DNA of 64,000 nucleotides. Source: Streptomyces sp. L-9-10 (GTDB lineage: Bacteria > Actinomycetota > Actinomycetes > Streptomycetales > Streptomycetaceae). A program made the position numbers and the translations under genes. The stretch spans positions 1 to 64,000 of the forward strand of contig NZ_PHRF01000012.1 in the NCBI RefSeq assembly GCF_004151105.1. The letters run 5' to 3'. Each line of letters starts with the position of its first letter. Position 1 is the first letter of the stretch. The notes beneath the pieces were generated by a model. That model was given only the letters and a program-made list of their open reading frames with translations. It was not told where the DNA came from and ran no database searches. Shown one piece after another: positions 1 through 7,664 of this stretch.

Positions 1-228
1 CTGCTGCCCGAGGGCAACATCTGGCTCTGCTCCCACATCTGGTACGAGTCGGACGGCACCACCCGCGTCGGCTCCGAGGCCTCCCGCCTCACCACCCCCG
101 ACGAGGTCGACGCGTACGCGCGCGCCGCCGGCCTCGAACCCGGACAGCGGTTCGCGAGCTGGGACGAGGCGCCCTACAGCGAACAGCTCCCGATGTTCGT
201 CACCGTCTACACCAAGGCCGACGCGTGA
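1..228 (+). CDS. C-terminal fragment of a probable SAM-dependent methyltransferase
   Basis: The window opens inside this reading frame, so only the last 75 residues are visible. They end in PMFVTVYTKADA, just before the TGA at 226-228. The pattern of a glycine turn (LLPEGNIWLCSHIWYES), a Leu-Thr-Thr-Pro-Asp-Glu-Val helix, and a final beta strand ending near FVTVYTK resembles the last strands of class I SAM-dependent methyltransferases. The SAM-binding motif would lie upstream, outside the window, so the family call is an inference. The next gene lies on the other strand, and the frameshifted ArsR remnant points back toward this stop. Confidence 0.45.
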   Translation: MLPEGNIWLCSHIWYESDGTTRVGSEASRLTTPDEVDAYARAAGLEPGQRFASWDEAPYSEQLPMFVTVYTKADA

Positions 229-262
229 ACGTGGATTTTGACCGGACGGGGCGTTGCGCCGC

Positions 263-701
263 TCATTCCCCGGGATCGTCGGCGAGGTCGTTCAGGGCCG
301 CGGCGATACGGCCAAGGCGGCTGCGGTCGTAGGGAGTAGAGGACGTAGTAGCCCTCGCGGCGGCCGGTCAGCAGTCCTGTTTGGGTCATCTGCCGGAGGT
401 GGCGGGAGATCACTGATTCCGAGAGACCCAGGAGGGTGGCGAGCTCCTGGGTACTTCGGTGCTGTCCTCCGGCGAGGGACGCGGCGATTTCCAGACGCGG
501 TGCGGCGGCCAGGGCGCGCGGGGCGGCAAGCAGTTCCTCGCGGCTCGCTGCGGCGGGCTTCGGTGCGAGCGGGGCCGCCGGGTAGGTCACCCGCGGGGGC
601 CAGGGGGCGTCGCAGGTGACGCGGACGTGGGGCCAAACGTAGTGACTGGCGGTGAACGTCACCGGGCGGGTACGGGTGACGGTGGGATCGCTCGGCGTCA
701 T
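263..701 (-). pseudogene. ArsR-type winged-helix regulator, truncated and frameshifted
   Basis: From an ATG at 699-701 the frame encodes a segment (YVWPHVRVTCDAPWP) that resembles the part preceding the DNA-binding domain in long ArsR-type regulators of Streptomyces. A clear winged HTH follows (STQELATLLGLSESVISRHL, then LLTGRREGYYVLYSL). The usual N-terminal portion of such proteins (they are often over 300 residues) is missing. Just after YVLYSL the frame breaks. Removing one C near 325-326 restores RSRLGRIAAALNDLADDPGE and a TGA at 263-265, which is the expected tail. As written, the frame instead runs on to 207. It is divergent from the GntR remnant and separated from it by about 50 bases. 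Either this is a decayed regulator or there is one sequencing error on top of a true N-terminal loss. Confidence 0.7.
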
Positions 702-753
702 GAGTACGGTCCAGGCCGCCACAAGGGGCAAACCACGAGGGGGATCAGGAGAC

Positions 754-1224
754 GTGTCGCAGCCAGGACTCGACGAGCTCACCCCCGTCAACCTGCGAAG
801 CACCCCCGCCCTCATTGCGGATCGGCTGCGGGAACAGATCGTCTCCGGTGCGTTCGCGTCAGGCAGCAGGATGATCGAGCCACGGCTGGGGGCCCGGCTG
901 GGCATCAGCCGCGGCCCCGTGCGGGAGGCGCTCCAGCGTCTGGTTCAAGAGGGTCTGTTGGTCAACATCCCCAACCGGGGCGTGTTCGTCGTCGAGCACC
1001 AGCAACTGCTGGCCCTGCTCCAGGGCAAGGACGGGCAGGCCCTTCTGCACGCCGTCAACACGCACCCTGGACTTGGCGGTGCGTGCCTCGTGCGAGCCGG
1101 TGATCCGGCCCGGGCTCCGCTTGGTGAGGCCGCAGTGGTCCTGGTCGCCGAGGACGCGGCGGTCGTCAGGGGAGCCGGCAGGCCGATGGACGCGGAGATC
1201 CTGTCCGCCGAGTTCGGACAGTAA
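754..1224 (+). pseudogene. GntR-type DNA-binding domain fused in frame to a ketosynthase remnant
   Basis: A GTG at 754, preceded by AGGAGA, starts a GntR winged-helix domain: LIADRLREQIVSGAF, then GISRGPVREALQRLVQEGLL and NRGVFVVE (roughly residues 15-90). A GntR regulator of the FadR/FCD type would continue with about 140 residues of helical ligand domain. Here the sequence instead passes into LGEAAVVLVAEDAAVV and AEILSAEFGQ, which resemble the central part of a beta-ketoacyl synthase. The reading frame ends at TAA 1222-1224. The same frame continues with more ketosynthase-like sequence after that stop. This looks like a deletion that joined two neighbouring genes, so the product is unlikely to be a working regulator. 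Confidence 0.6.
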
Positions 1225-1254
1225 GAACCGGACGGAACCGGTCAAGCGGCAGGT

Positions 1255-1605
1255 ATGGCCGATCGAATCCGGACCGCGCTGAGCACGGCGGGTGCCACCC
1301 CGGAGCAGGTCACGGTCGCATCGACCAGCGAGGGCGGCATCGTCCACCTCGACGAGGTGGAACGAACGGCCCTTCAAGAGGTGTTCGGCCCCGGCGGCCC
1401 TCGAAGACTGCGGGCCAAGGAGTTCGCCGGCGAGTGCGGTGGCGCCTCCGGCATGGTCCAGATCGCCGCCGTTCTCGCCCGGCACCGCGCCGACTCCCGG
1501 CATGACGGTGAAGTGTCCCTGGTGACGTCCGTCTCGCCGGACGGAGCGGTCGGCGCGGTGGTGCTGCGTGGCTGGAGCAGGAAGCTGACCAACAGTGGCG
1601 AGTGA
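1255..1605 (+). pseudogene. C-terminal part of a beta-ketoacyl synthase-like protein
   Basis: This 116-residue frame matches the C-terminal end of a condensing enzyme in layout. It has a helix (MADRIRTALSTAGATPEQV), then a strand-turn where catalytic ketosynthases have HGT but this protein has STSEGG, then DEVERTALQEVFG, then a GECGGASGMVQIAAVL helix that replaces the usual GH-x-x-ASG. The histidines needed for decarboxylative condensation are absent, as in chain-length-factor-like partners. It is in the same frame as the preceding GntR/ketosynthase fusion, separated only by TAA 1222-1224, so the two are probably one broken gene. Its stop overlaps the GTG of the downstream hydrolase. Confidence 0.55.
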
Positions 1606-2455
1606 GCGCACGCGTCCGCAGGACGTCCCCGAGGCGGCCGCTCGGGAGATGGGCGGGCGGCGCGTCGGCGTCCGGGTCCTGGCCGACTGCACCGGGCCGC
1701 TTGTGGTCGCGGTGCACGGAGCCGAGGGCGGCTGGCGCGAATGGCAGCCGCTGGCTGCGGAGTTGGCGGACGACTACCGGATGGTCGCGCTCGACCTGCC
1801 CTGGCGGGCGGGCAACGACTACGGCTGGGGTGCCGCGGGAACCCCCGGAGCGTGGCTGCGCGGCGCTCTGGCACTGCTCGACGGTCCCGTTCACTCGTTG
1901 CTCGGCCACTCACTGGGCGCGAATGTGGTCCTGGAACTGGTGTGCGGCCCAGACGCCCCGGACCTGGCGATGGCCATGCTGTTGGCACCCTTCTACCGCC
2001 CGGCCGAGGACGCGGTGAACGCCGCGCTGGAGCAGGAGTTCAACACGGCGTTCCGGTTCGCGGTCGCCGATGGCATCCGAATCTCCCTGGCCGCCCTCTA
2101 TGACGGCATGGACGAGGCCCTCTTCGCGTCGATCGTGGACACCGCCCTCGATCGGATCGGTCCAGCGGGGATCCACTCGCTGTACCTGCGGTTCGCCGCC
2201 ACCGGCGCCTTCCCCGTGTCCACCGTGCGCACGCCGACCCGAGTGCTGGTCGGCGCGAGCGACCCGGCCCTCGTCGCACGACGGTGCACGGCACTGTCCC
2301 TGGCGATGCCGGCGGCGACGGTATCGCGTCGGCCCGGTTACGGCCACTGCTTCCACGTCAGCCACGCGGTCGAAGTAGCGACCGATTTCACCGAGTTCCT
2401 GGCCGGGGCATCGGCCGGCTCAGGCATTCTTGCCGGATCGCAGGGGAGTGCATGA
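1595..2455 (+). CDS. alpha/beta hydrolase
   Basis: This 286-residue cytosolic alpha/beta-hydrolase-fold protein has the nucleophile elbow GHSLG (Ser near residue 106), an acidic residue in VGASDPALV (near 223) and the catalytic His in YGHCFHVSH (near 249). The oxyanion strand VVAVHGAEGGW is near residue 38. The substrate is unknown. The GTG start at 1595 overlaps the stop of the ketosynthase remnant by 11 bases, and its own stop overlaps the ATG of the next gene by four. This suggests the three once formed a translationally coupled operon, perhaps for processing a thioester or polyketide-like product. The gene itself shows no visible lesion. Confidence 0.8.
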   Translation: MASERTRPQDVPEAAAREMGGRRVGVRVLADCTGPLVVAVHGAEGGWREWQPLAAELADDYRMVALDLPWRAGNDYGWGAAGTPGAWLRGALALLDGPVHSLLGHSLGANVVLELVCGPDAPDLAMAMLLAPFYRPAEDAVNAALEQEFNTAFRFAVADGIRISLAALYDGMDEALFASIVDTALDRIGPAGIHSLYLRFAATGAFPVSTVRTPTRVLVGASDPALVARRCTALSLAMPAATVSRRPGYGHCFHVSHAVEVATDFTEFLAGASAGSGILAGSQGSA

Positions 2456-3081
2456 CCACGCGCAGACGTCCTCGGCTGTACTTCAGCCTTCGCAGCCCGT
2501 ACAGCTGGATGGCGGTGGACCAGTTGGAGCACCGCTTGCCCCGGGCCACCGAGCTGATCGACTACTACCCGTTCTGGGAGCCTGAACCGCTGCTCCGGCA
2601 GGCGCTCCACGACCGGGGCGCCGAGGTTCTGTACACACCCATGAGCAAGGCGAAGCATCTCTACATGCTGGGGGATGTCAAGCGGACGGCGACCAGGTTC
2701 GGCTATCCGCTGGCCTGGCCGGTCGATCAACTCGGCCAGGAGTGGGAACTGCCGCACCTCGCCTGGCTGGCGGCCCGTCGCCGGGGTGAGGAACACGTCC
2801 TGTACCGGGCGCTCGTCGAGGCGCGCTGGCATCGCGGGGAACGTATCTACGACGAGGACATCTTCATCAGGACCGCCGACGCGGCGGGACTCGACGGTCC
2901 CGCGCTCCGGTCGGAGAGGTTGCTGCTGACCGGTCCTGCGGTGTGCCGGCACCGTGGTCAGCTGCGGCCTGCCCCGTCCACCGCCGCCCGGCGTGTGTCC
3001 GGGGTAGCGAGAGCGACGAACGCTGTTTCGACGGCCTCCGGATACGCCTGGGGCTTCCCCTGGCCGGCCAGTGCCTGGTAG
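2452..3081 (+). CDS. DsbA / 2-hydroxychromene-2-carboxylate isomerase-like protein with abnormal C-terminus
   Basis: The N-terminal 150 residues fit the thioredoxin-fold DsbA family as used by HCCA isomerase and kappa-class GST: LYFSLRSPYSWMA (a Ser where disulfide oxidoreductases have Cys), then the helical insert MSKAKHLYMLGDVKRTATRFG and an EEHVLYRALVEARW helix. The family normally ends with a cis-Pro loop (G-V-P-x-F) and a final helix. Here, after DAAGLDGPALRSERLL, the sequence becomes an Arg/Ala/Ser-rich tail with no such loop, so the 3' end was probably lost by deletion or frameshift near 2900-2940. The ATG at 2452 overlaps the preceding hydrolase stop (ATGA). Function, if any, is doubtful. 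Confidence 0.6.
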   Translation: MTTRRRPRLYFSLRSPYSWMAVDQLEHRLPRATELIDYYPFWEPEPLLRQALHDRGAEVLYTPMSKAKHLYMLGDVKRTATRFGYPLAWPVDQLGQEWELPHLAWLAARRRGEEHVLYRALVEARWHRGERIYDEDIFIRTADAAGLDGPALRSERLLLTGPAVCRHRGQLRPAPSTAARRVSGVARATNAVSTASGYAWGFPWPASAW

Positions 3082-3122
3082 ATGCCGGATAGGTCGGGGC
3101 CCCACCCCTCGCGACGGGTCGA

Positions 3123-3479
3123 TCAGTCCTGCGCCACGTTATCCGCGGTCACGTTTTCGATCACGCGGCCGAGTTTGATCTTGGCCCGGGTCAGGTCCTG
3201 GATGCGTGCGGCGATGCGGTCGCGTTCGATGATGAGCTGGTCGACCATGGCGGGGGTCGCGACGCCCGTGCTCACGCACGGCAGGAGTTCGACCACGGTA
3301 CGGCTGGAGAGGCCGGCCGCGAAGAGGTCCTGGATGAGCTGGACCCGCTCCAGGGCTTCGTCGGGATAGTCACGCTGGCCACCGGGCGTCCGCGCCGATT
3401 CCAGGAGCCGCTGTTCCTCGTAGTAGCGCAGGGCCCGCACGCTGACCCCTGACCGCCTGGCGAGCTGTCCGATGCGCAT
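3123..3479 (-). CDS. MerR family transcriptional regulator
   Basis: This 118-residue MerR-type regulator has the winged HTH at its start (MRIGQLARRSGVSVRALRYYEEQRLL), the second helix pair RDYPDEALERVQLIQDLFAAGLSSRTV, and a dimerisation coiled coil (VDQLIIERDRIAARIQDLTRAKIKL). I place the start at ATG 3479 because it begins the HTH exactly and has a GGGAG about 11 bases upstream. A GTG at 3491 would add four residues. No metal- or drug-binding domain follows, so it belongs to the short actinobacterial type that often controls a divergent oxidoreductase. The divergent gene here is a quinone-reductase fragment 36 bases away. Confidence 0.85.
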   Translation of the reverse strand: MRIGQLARRSGVSVRALRYYEEQRLLESARTPGGQRDYPDEALERVQLIQDLFAAGLSSRTVVELLPCVSTGVATPAMVDQLIIERDRIAARIQDLTRAKIKLGRVIENVTADNVAQD

Positions 3480-3507
3480 GACGCAGGTCACTCCCTTCCC
3501 CCCTATA

Positions 3508-3531
3508 CCTCACGTTGACGTCAAGTTCAGG
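3508..3531. promoter_or_regulatory. Probable MerR operator (dyad) between merR and the quinone reductase fragment
   Basis: The bases CCT..A..TTGACGTCAA..T.AGG form an imperfect dyad centred between 3519 and 3520, with a perfect 10-bp core TTGACGTCAA. MerR-family proteins bind such dyads in the spacer of the promoter they control. On the minus strand, CTGAAC and TATAGG lie 17 bases apart across this dyad and could be the -35 and -10 of merR itself. Confidence 0.5.
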
Positions 3532-4165
3532 CTGGCAATACCGGCTCCGGGGGCAGCCCTGGGGGCCGATCGAACCGTTGCCGGCGCCCACGTGGAACGA
3601 CGAGCAGGCAGCGGGCGCCGGTCTCGCGTCCGTGACCGCGATGCGTGGCTTGAACGCGCTCGGCTCCCTCGCGGGGCGCACCCTCCTCGTCGAGGGCGCC
3701 GCCGGAGGCGTGGGCAGCGCGGCAGTCGAGATCGCCGTGGCACAAGGTGCCGGCACCGTGATCGGAACAGCCAGCGAACGCAACCACGAGTTCCTCACCT
3801 CTCTCGGTGCCGTTCCCACCATCTACGGGCCCGGCCTCGCACAGCGCCTCACCACCCTCGCTCCGCACGGCGTCGACATCGTGCTCGACACCGCGGCCTC
3901 CGGCTCCCTGGACGACCTTGTCGCGATCGCGGGCGACCCGAAGCGCGTCGCGACGGTCGCCGACCACGCGGGCGGGCACCGCCTGGGCACGCATGTGGCC
4001 GACGCGGTGAACGACTCCACTCTCCTGTCCGCGGCGGCGGAACTGGGCGGGCAAGGCCGCTACACACCCCGTATCGAACAGGCCTACCCCCTGGAGCGGA
4101 TCGCCGACGCCCACGCGCACGCCGAGCGCGGACGCACCCGAGGGAAGATCGTGATCTGCGTCTGA
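3515..4165 (+). pseudogene. NADPH:quinone reductase (MDR family), N-terminal part missing
   Basis: The frame encodes the Rossmann half of a zinc-independent medium-chain reductase: ASVTAMRGLNAL, LAGRTLLVEGAAGGVGSAAVEIA (nucleotide-binding loop GAAGGVG), VIGTASERNHEFLTSLGA, then GVDIVLDTAASGSL. It ends with the family-typical AYPLERIADAHAHAERGRTRGKIVICV. Full-length members have about 310 residues and an N-terminal GroES-like domain of about 120 residues. Here only some 30 residues precede the fold, and the apparent start lies inside the MerR operator. The deletion therefore seems to have removed the real start and joined the promoter region to mid-gene sequence. Confidence 0.7.
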
Positions 4166-4168
4166 ACG

Positions 4169-4590
4169 GGCCGATCTGTATCTGAACAGGCCCACGAGGT
4201 AGGTAACTCGCAACGTGCGGGCCCGCGTGGCGAGCGTGCCCTCGATCGGTCCCAGCGAGCCGGCGGTCCGGAGCGTGCCGATCTCCATGGCGCCTCGACA
4301 AGCAGGCCGCCCCCACTCGGGCACCGCACGTGGCACATGAGCCGTCGTCCAAAGGGAAAACCCCGGCCGGGGAGGACCCGGACGAGGTTGCTTGCCGCCG
4401 CACGGTGGATCTGAGAGCCCTCGCCGCGTGGCCTGCAACTCCTAGAACGCCTGAGGGGCACAGTGTTCCCGTTCCGTGGCAGGCTGTTGCGCACCATCAC
4501 GCACCCGCTGGTCCCCGCCCTCTCTGAAGGCCGGGGCCAGCGGGTTCCCGGTCAATCACCTCCGAGAATCTACGAACCCGTCGGCTTGCC
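4169..4590. other. Intergenic remnant, no supportable gene
   Basis: About 420 bases lie between the quinone reductase fragment and the exonuclease remnant. Short frames exist on both strands, but none shows a recognisable domain or a good ribosome binding site. A GC-rich inverted stretch at about 4355-4375 (CCCCGGCCGGGG) could be a weak hairpin. Confidence 0.5.
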
Positions 4591-5596
4591 GGACGAGCGA
4601 CTGGAAGTACGTCGAGGCCGCCGGATGGGGACGCCCCGCGCACACCTACGAGAAGGAAGTCGGCCGGCGCCGTACGGTCACCGTCGCTCTCTACCGGCTC
4701 GGCGACGTCCGCGCACTCCTGGAGCTGCCCGGCGTCGACTGGGAGGCCGTCCGCGGCCTGCCGAAGGGGGCGCCCTCCCCGCTGCGCGAGTACGCCAAGC
4801 TGGCCCCGACCCGGGCCGCCGCCGTCTGCGGCTTCGCGCAGCGCCTCGCAGATCGGCACGGGATCACCATCTGGGCCTGGAACAGCCCGTACACCGGCTG
4901 CTGGGAGCTGGACTGGGAGCGGACCGAGGGCCTGCCCGAGGGGACCGTGCGCCGGGAGCCGGCCGCCGACCCCGAGGCGGGCGCCTACGCCGCCGATATC
5001 ACGCTGTGCCCGGCGTGGGGCGACATCACCCGGGAGGCGCGGGGCCTGCTGGAGCCGGGCCGCGCGGTCATTCTCGACACCGAGACCACCGACCTGTACG
5101 GCCGCACCGTCGAGATCGCCGTGTATCGACGCGGCCACCGGCAAGAAGCTGATGGACACCCTGGTCAACCCCGGCGATGCCGAGATCAGCGACGGCGCCC
5201 GCTAGGTGCACGGCATCACGGACGAGATGGTCGCCGACAAACCGCCGTTCGCGAAGGTGCTCCCCCGGCTCCGCAAGGTCATCAAGGGCCGGGTCGTGTG
5301 CGCGTACAAGGCCGAGTTCGACCGCGCCGTCGTCCTCGGTCGGGCATGCACCTGGAGCCCTGGAGCAGCTGGTACTGCCTGCAGATGTATTCCGACTGGC
5401 TCGGCTCCAGCCGGTGGCTCCGGCTCGGCGGAGCCCACCGCGCCGCTGGCGACTGCGAGGCGGCCGCCCGGCAGGTGCTGATCGAGGTCTCGAAGGGGAT
5501 GGGCACCGCGTTCACCCCCCGCCCGCACCCGGTGACCCCGTCCGCGGCCCACCGGCCGGAACGGCCCTCGCCCAGCCCGCCGTTCCCGACGCCTGA
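4591..5596 (+). pseudogene. DnaQ-like 3'-5' exonuclease pseudogene
   Basis: Three frames together spell a DEDD exonuclease of the DnaQ type. An N-terminal region (WEAVRGLPKGAPSPLREYAKLAPTR and so on) leads to the Exo I motif VILDTETTD at about 5071-5097. The frame then slips by one base near 5120 and continues as IDAATGKKLMDTLVNPG in another frame. It hits TAG at 5203-5205, exactly where such proteins have a Trp or similar before VHGITDEMV, and goes on to VCAYKAEFDRAVV (Exo II). After a second break near 5340 the original frame resumes with WYCLQMYSDW and RLGGAHRAAGDCEAA (Exo III, the H-x-A-x-x-D motif). Two frame changes plus a stop make this a clear pseudogene. Genes of this type are frequent on actinobacterial accessory DNA. 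Confidence 0.8.
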
Positions 5597-5643
5597 CAGA
5601 CCCGCCGACAGACCCGCACCGAAATTGCAGACGGGCCCCTGTG

Positions 5644-5667
5644 AGACCTGTTAGCCCCAACAGGTCT
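5644..5667. terminator. Perfect 9-bp hairpin after the exonuclease pseudogene
   Basis: AGACCTGTT and AACAGGTCT are perfect inverted arms around a six-base loop (AGCCCC). The hairpin sits between two convergent reading frames and could stop transcription from both sides. No T-run follows, as is usual in high-GC genomes. Confidence 0.55.
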
Positions 5668-5682
5668 AATAGGGGCCCTTCC

Positions 5683-6030
5683 TCAGCGGGCGGTACGGAT
5701 GCCCCGGTAGCCGGGTCCGAGTCCGCGCCGCTTCGGCGCCCCGCGCGCAGCGGGGACCGTCGCCGCGGCGGTGGGCCCGGGAACCTGGTCGTCGGCGGCG
5801 ATGCCCAGCCGCCGGCGGGCGTCGCCGGTCGCGACCGCCACGGCGGTGAGGGCCTGCGCGAGGTCCGGCGCGGCGCTGCCCAGGGCCTCGGCGAGGGTGT
5901 CGATCGCGTCGAGGGCGTCCTCGGCGGCCGCCGTGCTCAAGCTGCCCGGGCCTGCGAGCTCCGCGAGATGGCAGGCGCTCTCCACCGCTTGCTCGGCGTG
6001 TGCTCGACTCCGGGCGCGTCCCGCCCCCAT
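5683..6030 (-). CDS. Hypothetical alanine-rich protein
   Basis: This small 115-residue frame is rich in Ala, Leu and acidic residues through the middle: AVESACHLAELAG, AEDALDAIDTLAEALGSAAPDLAQALTAVAVATGDARRRLGI. That is the pattern of two or three amphipathic helices. A short basic tail (APKRRGLGPGYRGIRTAR) follows. The helix-like spacing of Leu and Ala and the absence of long runs of Arg and Pro argue that this is a real gene rather than an antisense shadow. No domain is recognised. No Shine-Dalgarno sequence is visible before the ATG at 6030, so the start is uncertain. Confidence 0.4.
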   Translation of the reverse strand: MGAGRARSRAHAEQAVESACHLAELAGPGSLSTAAAEDALDAIDTLAEALGSAAPDLAQALTAVAVATGDARRRLGIAADDQVPGPTAAATVPAARGAPKRRGLGPGYRGIRTAR

Positions 6031-6089
6031 GTGATCTGTCGCAGCGAAGGCTGAGCATTCTCGCCGAAGTTTGAGCGAGTACCCCTACC

Positions 6090-6113
6090 CACGTGAGTAC
6101 GCGTACTCACGTG
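6090..6113. promoter_or_regulatory. 24-bp perfect palindrome, probable operator
   Basis: The half-site CACGTGAGTACG is followed immediately by its exact reverse complement. It lies in about 200 bases between the hypothetical gene at 5683 and the insertion sequence. A site of this kind (GTGAGTAC-GC-GTACTCAC core) suits a dimeric TetR-type repressor. No regulator gene of that type remains nearby. Confidence 0.55.
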
Positions 6114-6239
6114 CAGGTGGCGGCTTGGTCGAAGACTCTGCGCATGAGACGAATCCCTGCCTCAACCGGCACGTTCGCCTGCTCCTCGCGCCGCTCTCAG
6201 CTCACCCTCGCGATAACAACCCTTGTTGTACTGGCACTT

Positions 6240-7645
6240 AGTACTGCAACGGTGTTTATGGTGACAGGTGGTCAGTCGGTGGTGGGGTGTGTCCTCGTTG
6301 TTTGTAGTGGCTGGTGCGGGCTTGGTGTTGTCGTCTTCGGCGCCATGTCGACCAGTGCAGGATGTGCTCGACGGGTGTGGGCCGTCGGTTGGTGAGGCGG
6401 TGGATCAGGCGTCTGGTCTCGGCGAGGCTGAGGTGGATGAGCGGGGAGGATCCGTTTCCGCTTTCCAGGTGTCCAGTTCGCGGGCCCGCAGGACGGTGAG
6501 GCAGGCGTGGACGGCCATGGCCAGGGTGATGTGGCGGTGCCAGCCGGGGTAACGGCGAACCTGGTAGTCGTCCAGGCCGCACTCCTGCTTCGCGGTCTGG
6601 AAGCATTCCTCGATCGCCCAGCGGCTGCCGGCGATGCGGATCAGCTCGTCCAGAGTGGTGTCGGCGGGGCAGTAGGCGATGTAGTAGGAGAGCTCTTCGG
6701 GGCGGGCGACGCTGCGGCGGGCGATCACCCAGTGTCGGCGGTCGGGCCGGTGCCAGGGGCGGACTTCGACGCGTGCCCAGTCGTAGACGCGGGGCCCGTG
6801 GGCGCCCGCACCACACGAGCGGCGTTTCCACTTCTGCCGGGGCAGGCCGGGGAAGAGATCGCTCACCGGGTGGTCGATCGCCCAGCGGGTCACGACCGTG
6901 TCGTGGCGGGTGGTGGCCATGACGTGGAAGACGTCTGCTTGTTCCAGCTCGGAGCGCCAGCCCCTGCTGTAGCCGTAGCCGGCATCCGCGGTCACCCAGC
7001 GGAACGGGATCTTGTCGGCAATCGCCCGGCGGACCATCGCCTTGGCCATCGCCACCTTGGTCGCGAAACCGACCGCATCGTCGACGCCGGCCCGGCGGCA
7101 CCGCTCACGGTCGTCCGTCCAGGAGACGGGCAGATACAGACGGCGGTCGATCAGCGTTCGCCCGAGAGGGGCCGCACAGGCGAGAAAGACACCGACCTGG
7201 CAGTTCTCTGTGCGGCCTGCGGTGCCGGAGTACTGACGTTGCACCCCGGCCGAGCCGGTGCCCTTCTTCAGAAAGCCGGTGTCGTCCACGATCAGGACTG
7301 CACCGGGATCGCCGAGATGCTCGACCACGTACTCACGCACATCGTCCAGAACCTCATCAGCGTCCCACTCGATCCGGTTCAAAAGCCGGTGGATACGGTC
7401 CGGGCCTGCATGGCCCGCTTCTTCAGCCAACGTCCAGCCGTTCTTCCGCTACAACGGGGCTATGAGCCCCCGCATATAGGCAAGGGCGGACTCACGCGGC
7501 TCTGACCTGCTGAATCGGTGCACGAACCGTCCCTGCACCGCACTCAATTCACCGGCCCACGAACTGACCTCAGCAAGATCCCCACCCATGACACGACCGA
7601 CGATCGACCCGCCCACCCGTCACGGCAAGCACCGTTGCAGTACTA
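6240..7645 (-). mobile_element. IS701-family insertion sequence (decayed)
   Basis: Matching terminal inverted repeats bound the element: TAGTACTGCAACGGTG at 6240-6255 and its exact reverse complement at 7630-7645. Similarity extends to about 33 bases (…GTGACAGGTGG against …GTGACGGGTGG). The transposase occupies the interior on the minus strand. The family targets YTAR. The flanking tetranucleotides here are TTAG on the left and CTAG on the right, so no exact duplication can be claimed. The right end sits 19 bases past the stop of the lipase gene, and the left end interrupts a short frame that encodes a possible membrane segment (LTLAITTLVVLALS). Confidence 0.85.
6256..7589 (-). pseudogene. 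IS701-family transposase with internal amber codon and C-terminal frameshift
   Basis: The natural start is ATG 7587-7589, giving MGGDLAEVSSWAGELSAVQG. Codon 47 is TAG (7449-7451), where the context APL-x-RKNGWTLAEEAG expects Gln (CAG). Beyond it the DDE domain is well preserved: VLIVDDTGFLKKG (first Asp), WVTADAGYG (second Asp) and RWAIEECFQTAKQECGLDDYQVR (Glu). In this frame the protein ends at 6405. A -1 shift around 6440-6475 would instead give SSPLIHLSLAETRRLIHRL and WSTWRRRRQHQARTSHYKQR, the normal family C-terminus, ending at 6256. Internal initiation at the TTG at 7430 would skip the amber but not the frameshift. The copy is probably inactive on its own. Confidence 0.85.
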
Positions 7646-7664
7646 GCGCCTGGGGACCTGTGGA

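Noticed and set aside
2958..3122. An open stretch in frame after the merR stop (minus strand), encoding IYQALAGQGKPQAYPEAVETA
   Set aside because: It looks slightly like a helical C-terminus, but there is no start codon and no family match I can name. Short MerR proteins normally end where this gene ends.
6144..6240. Short membrane-type frame (TLAITTLVVLALS) cut by the insertion sequence
   Set aside because: The fragment is about 32 codons long before the IS and no continuation is seen past the right IS end, so a gene cannot be identified.
6236..7649. Target-site duplication of the IS701-type element
   Set aside because: The left flank is TTAG and the right CTAG. Both fit YTAR, but they are not identical, so no duplication is claimed.
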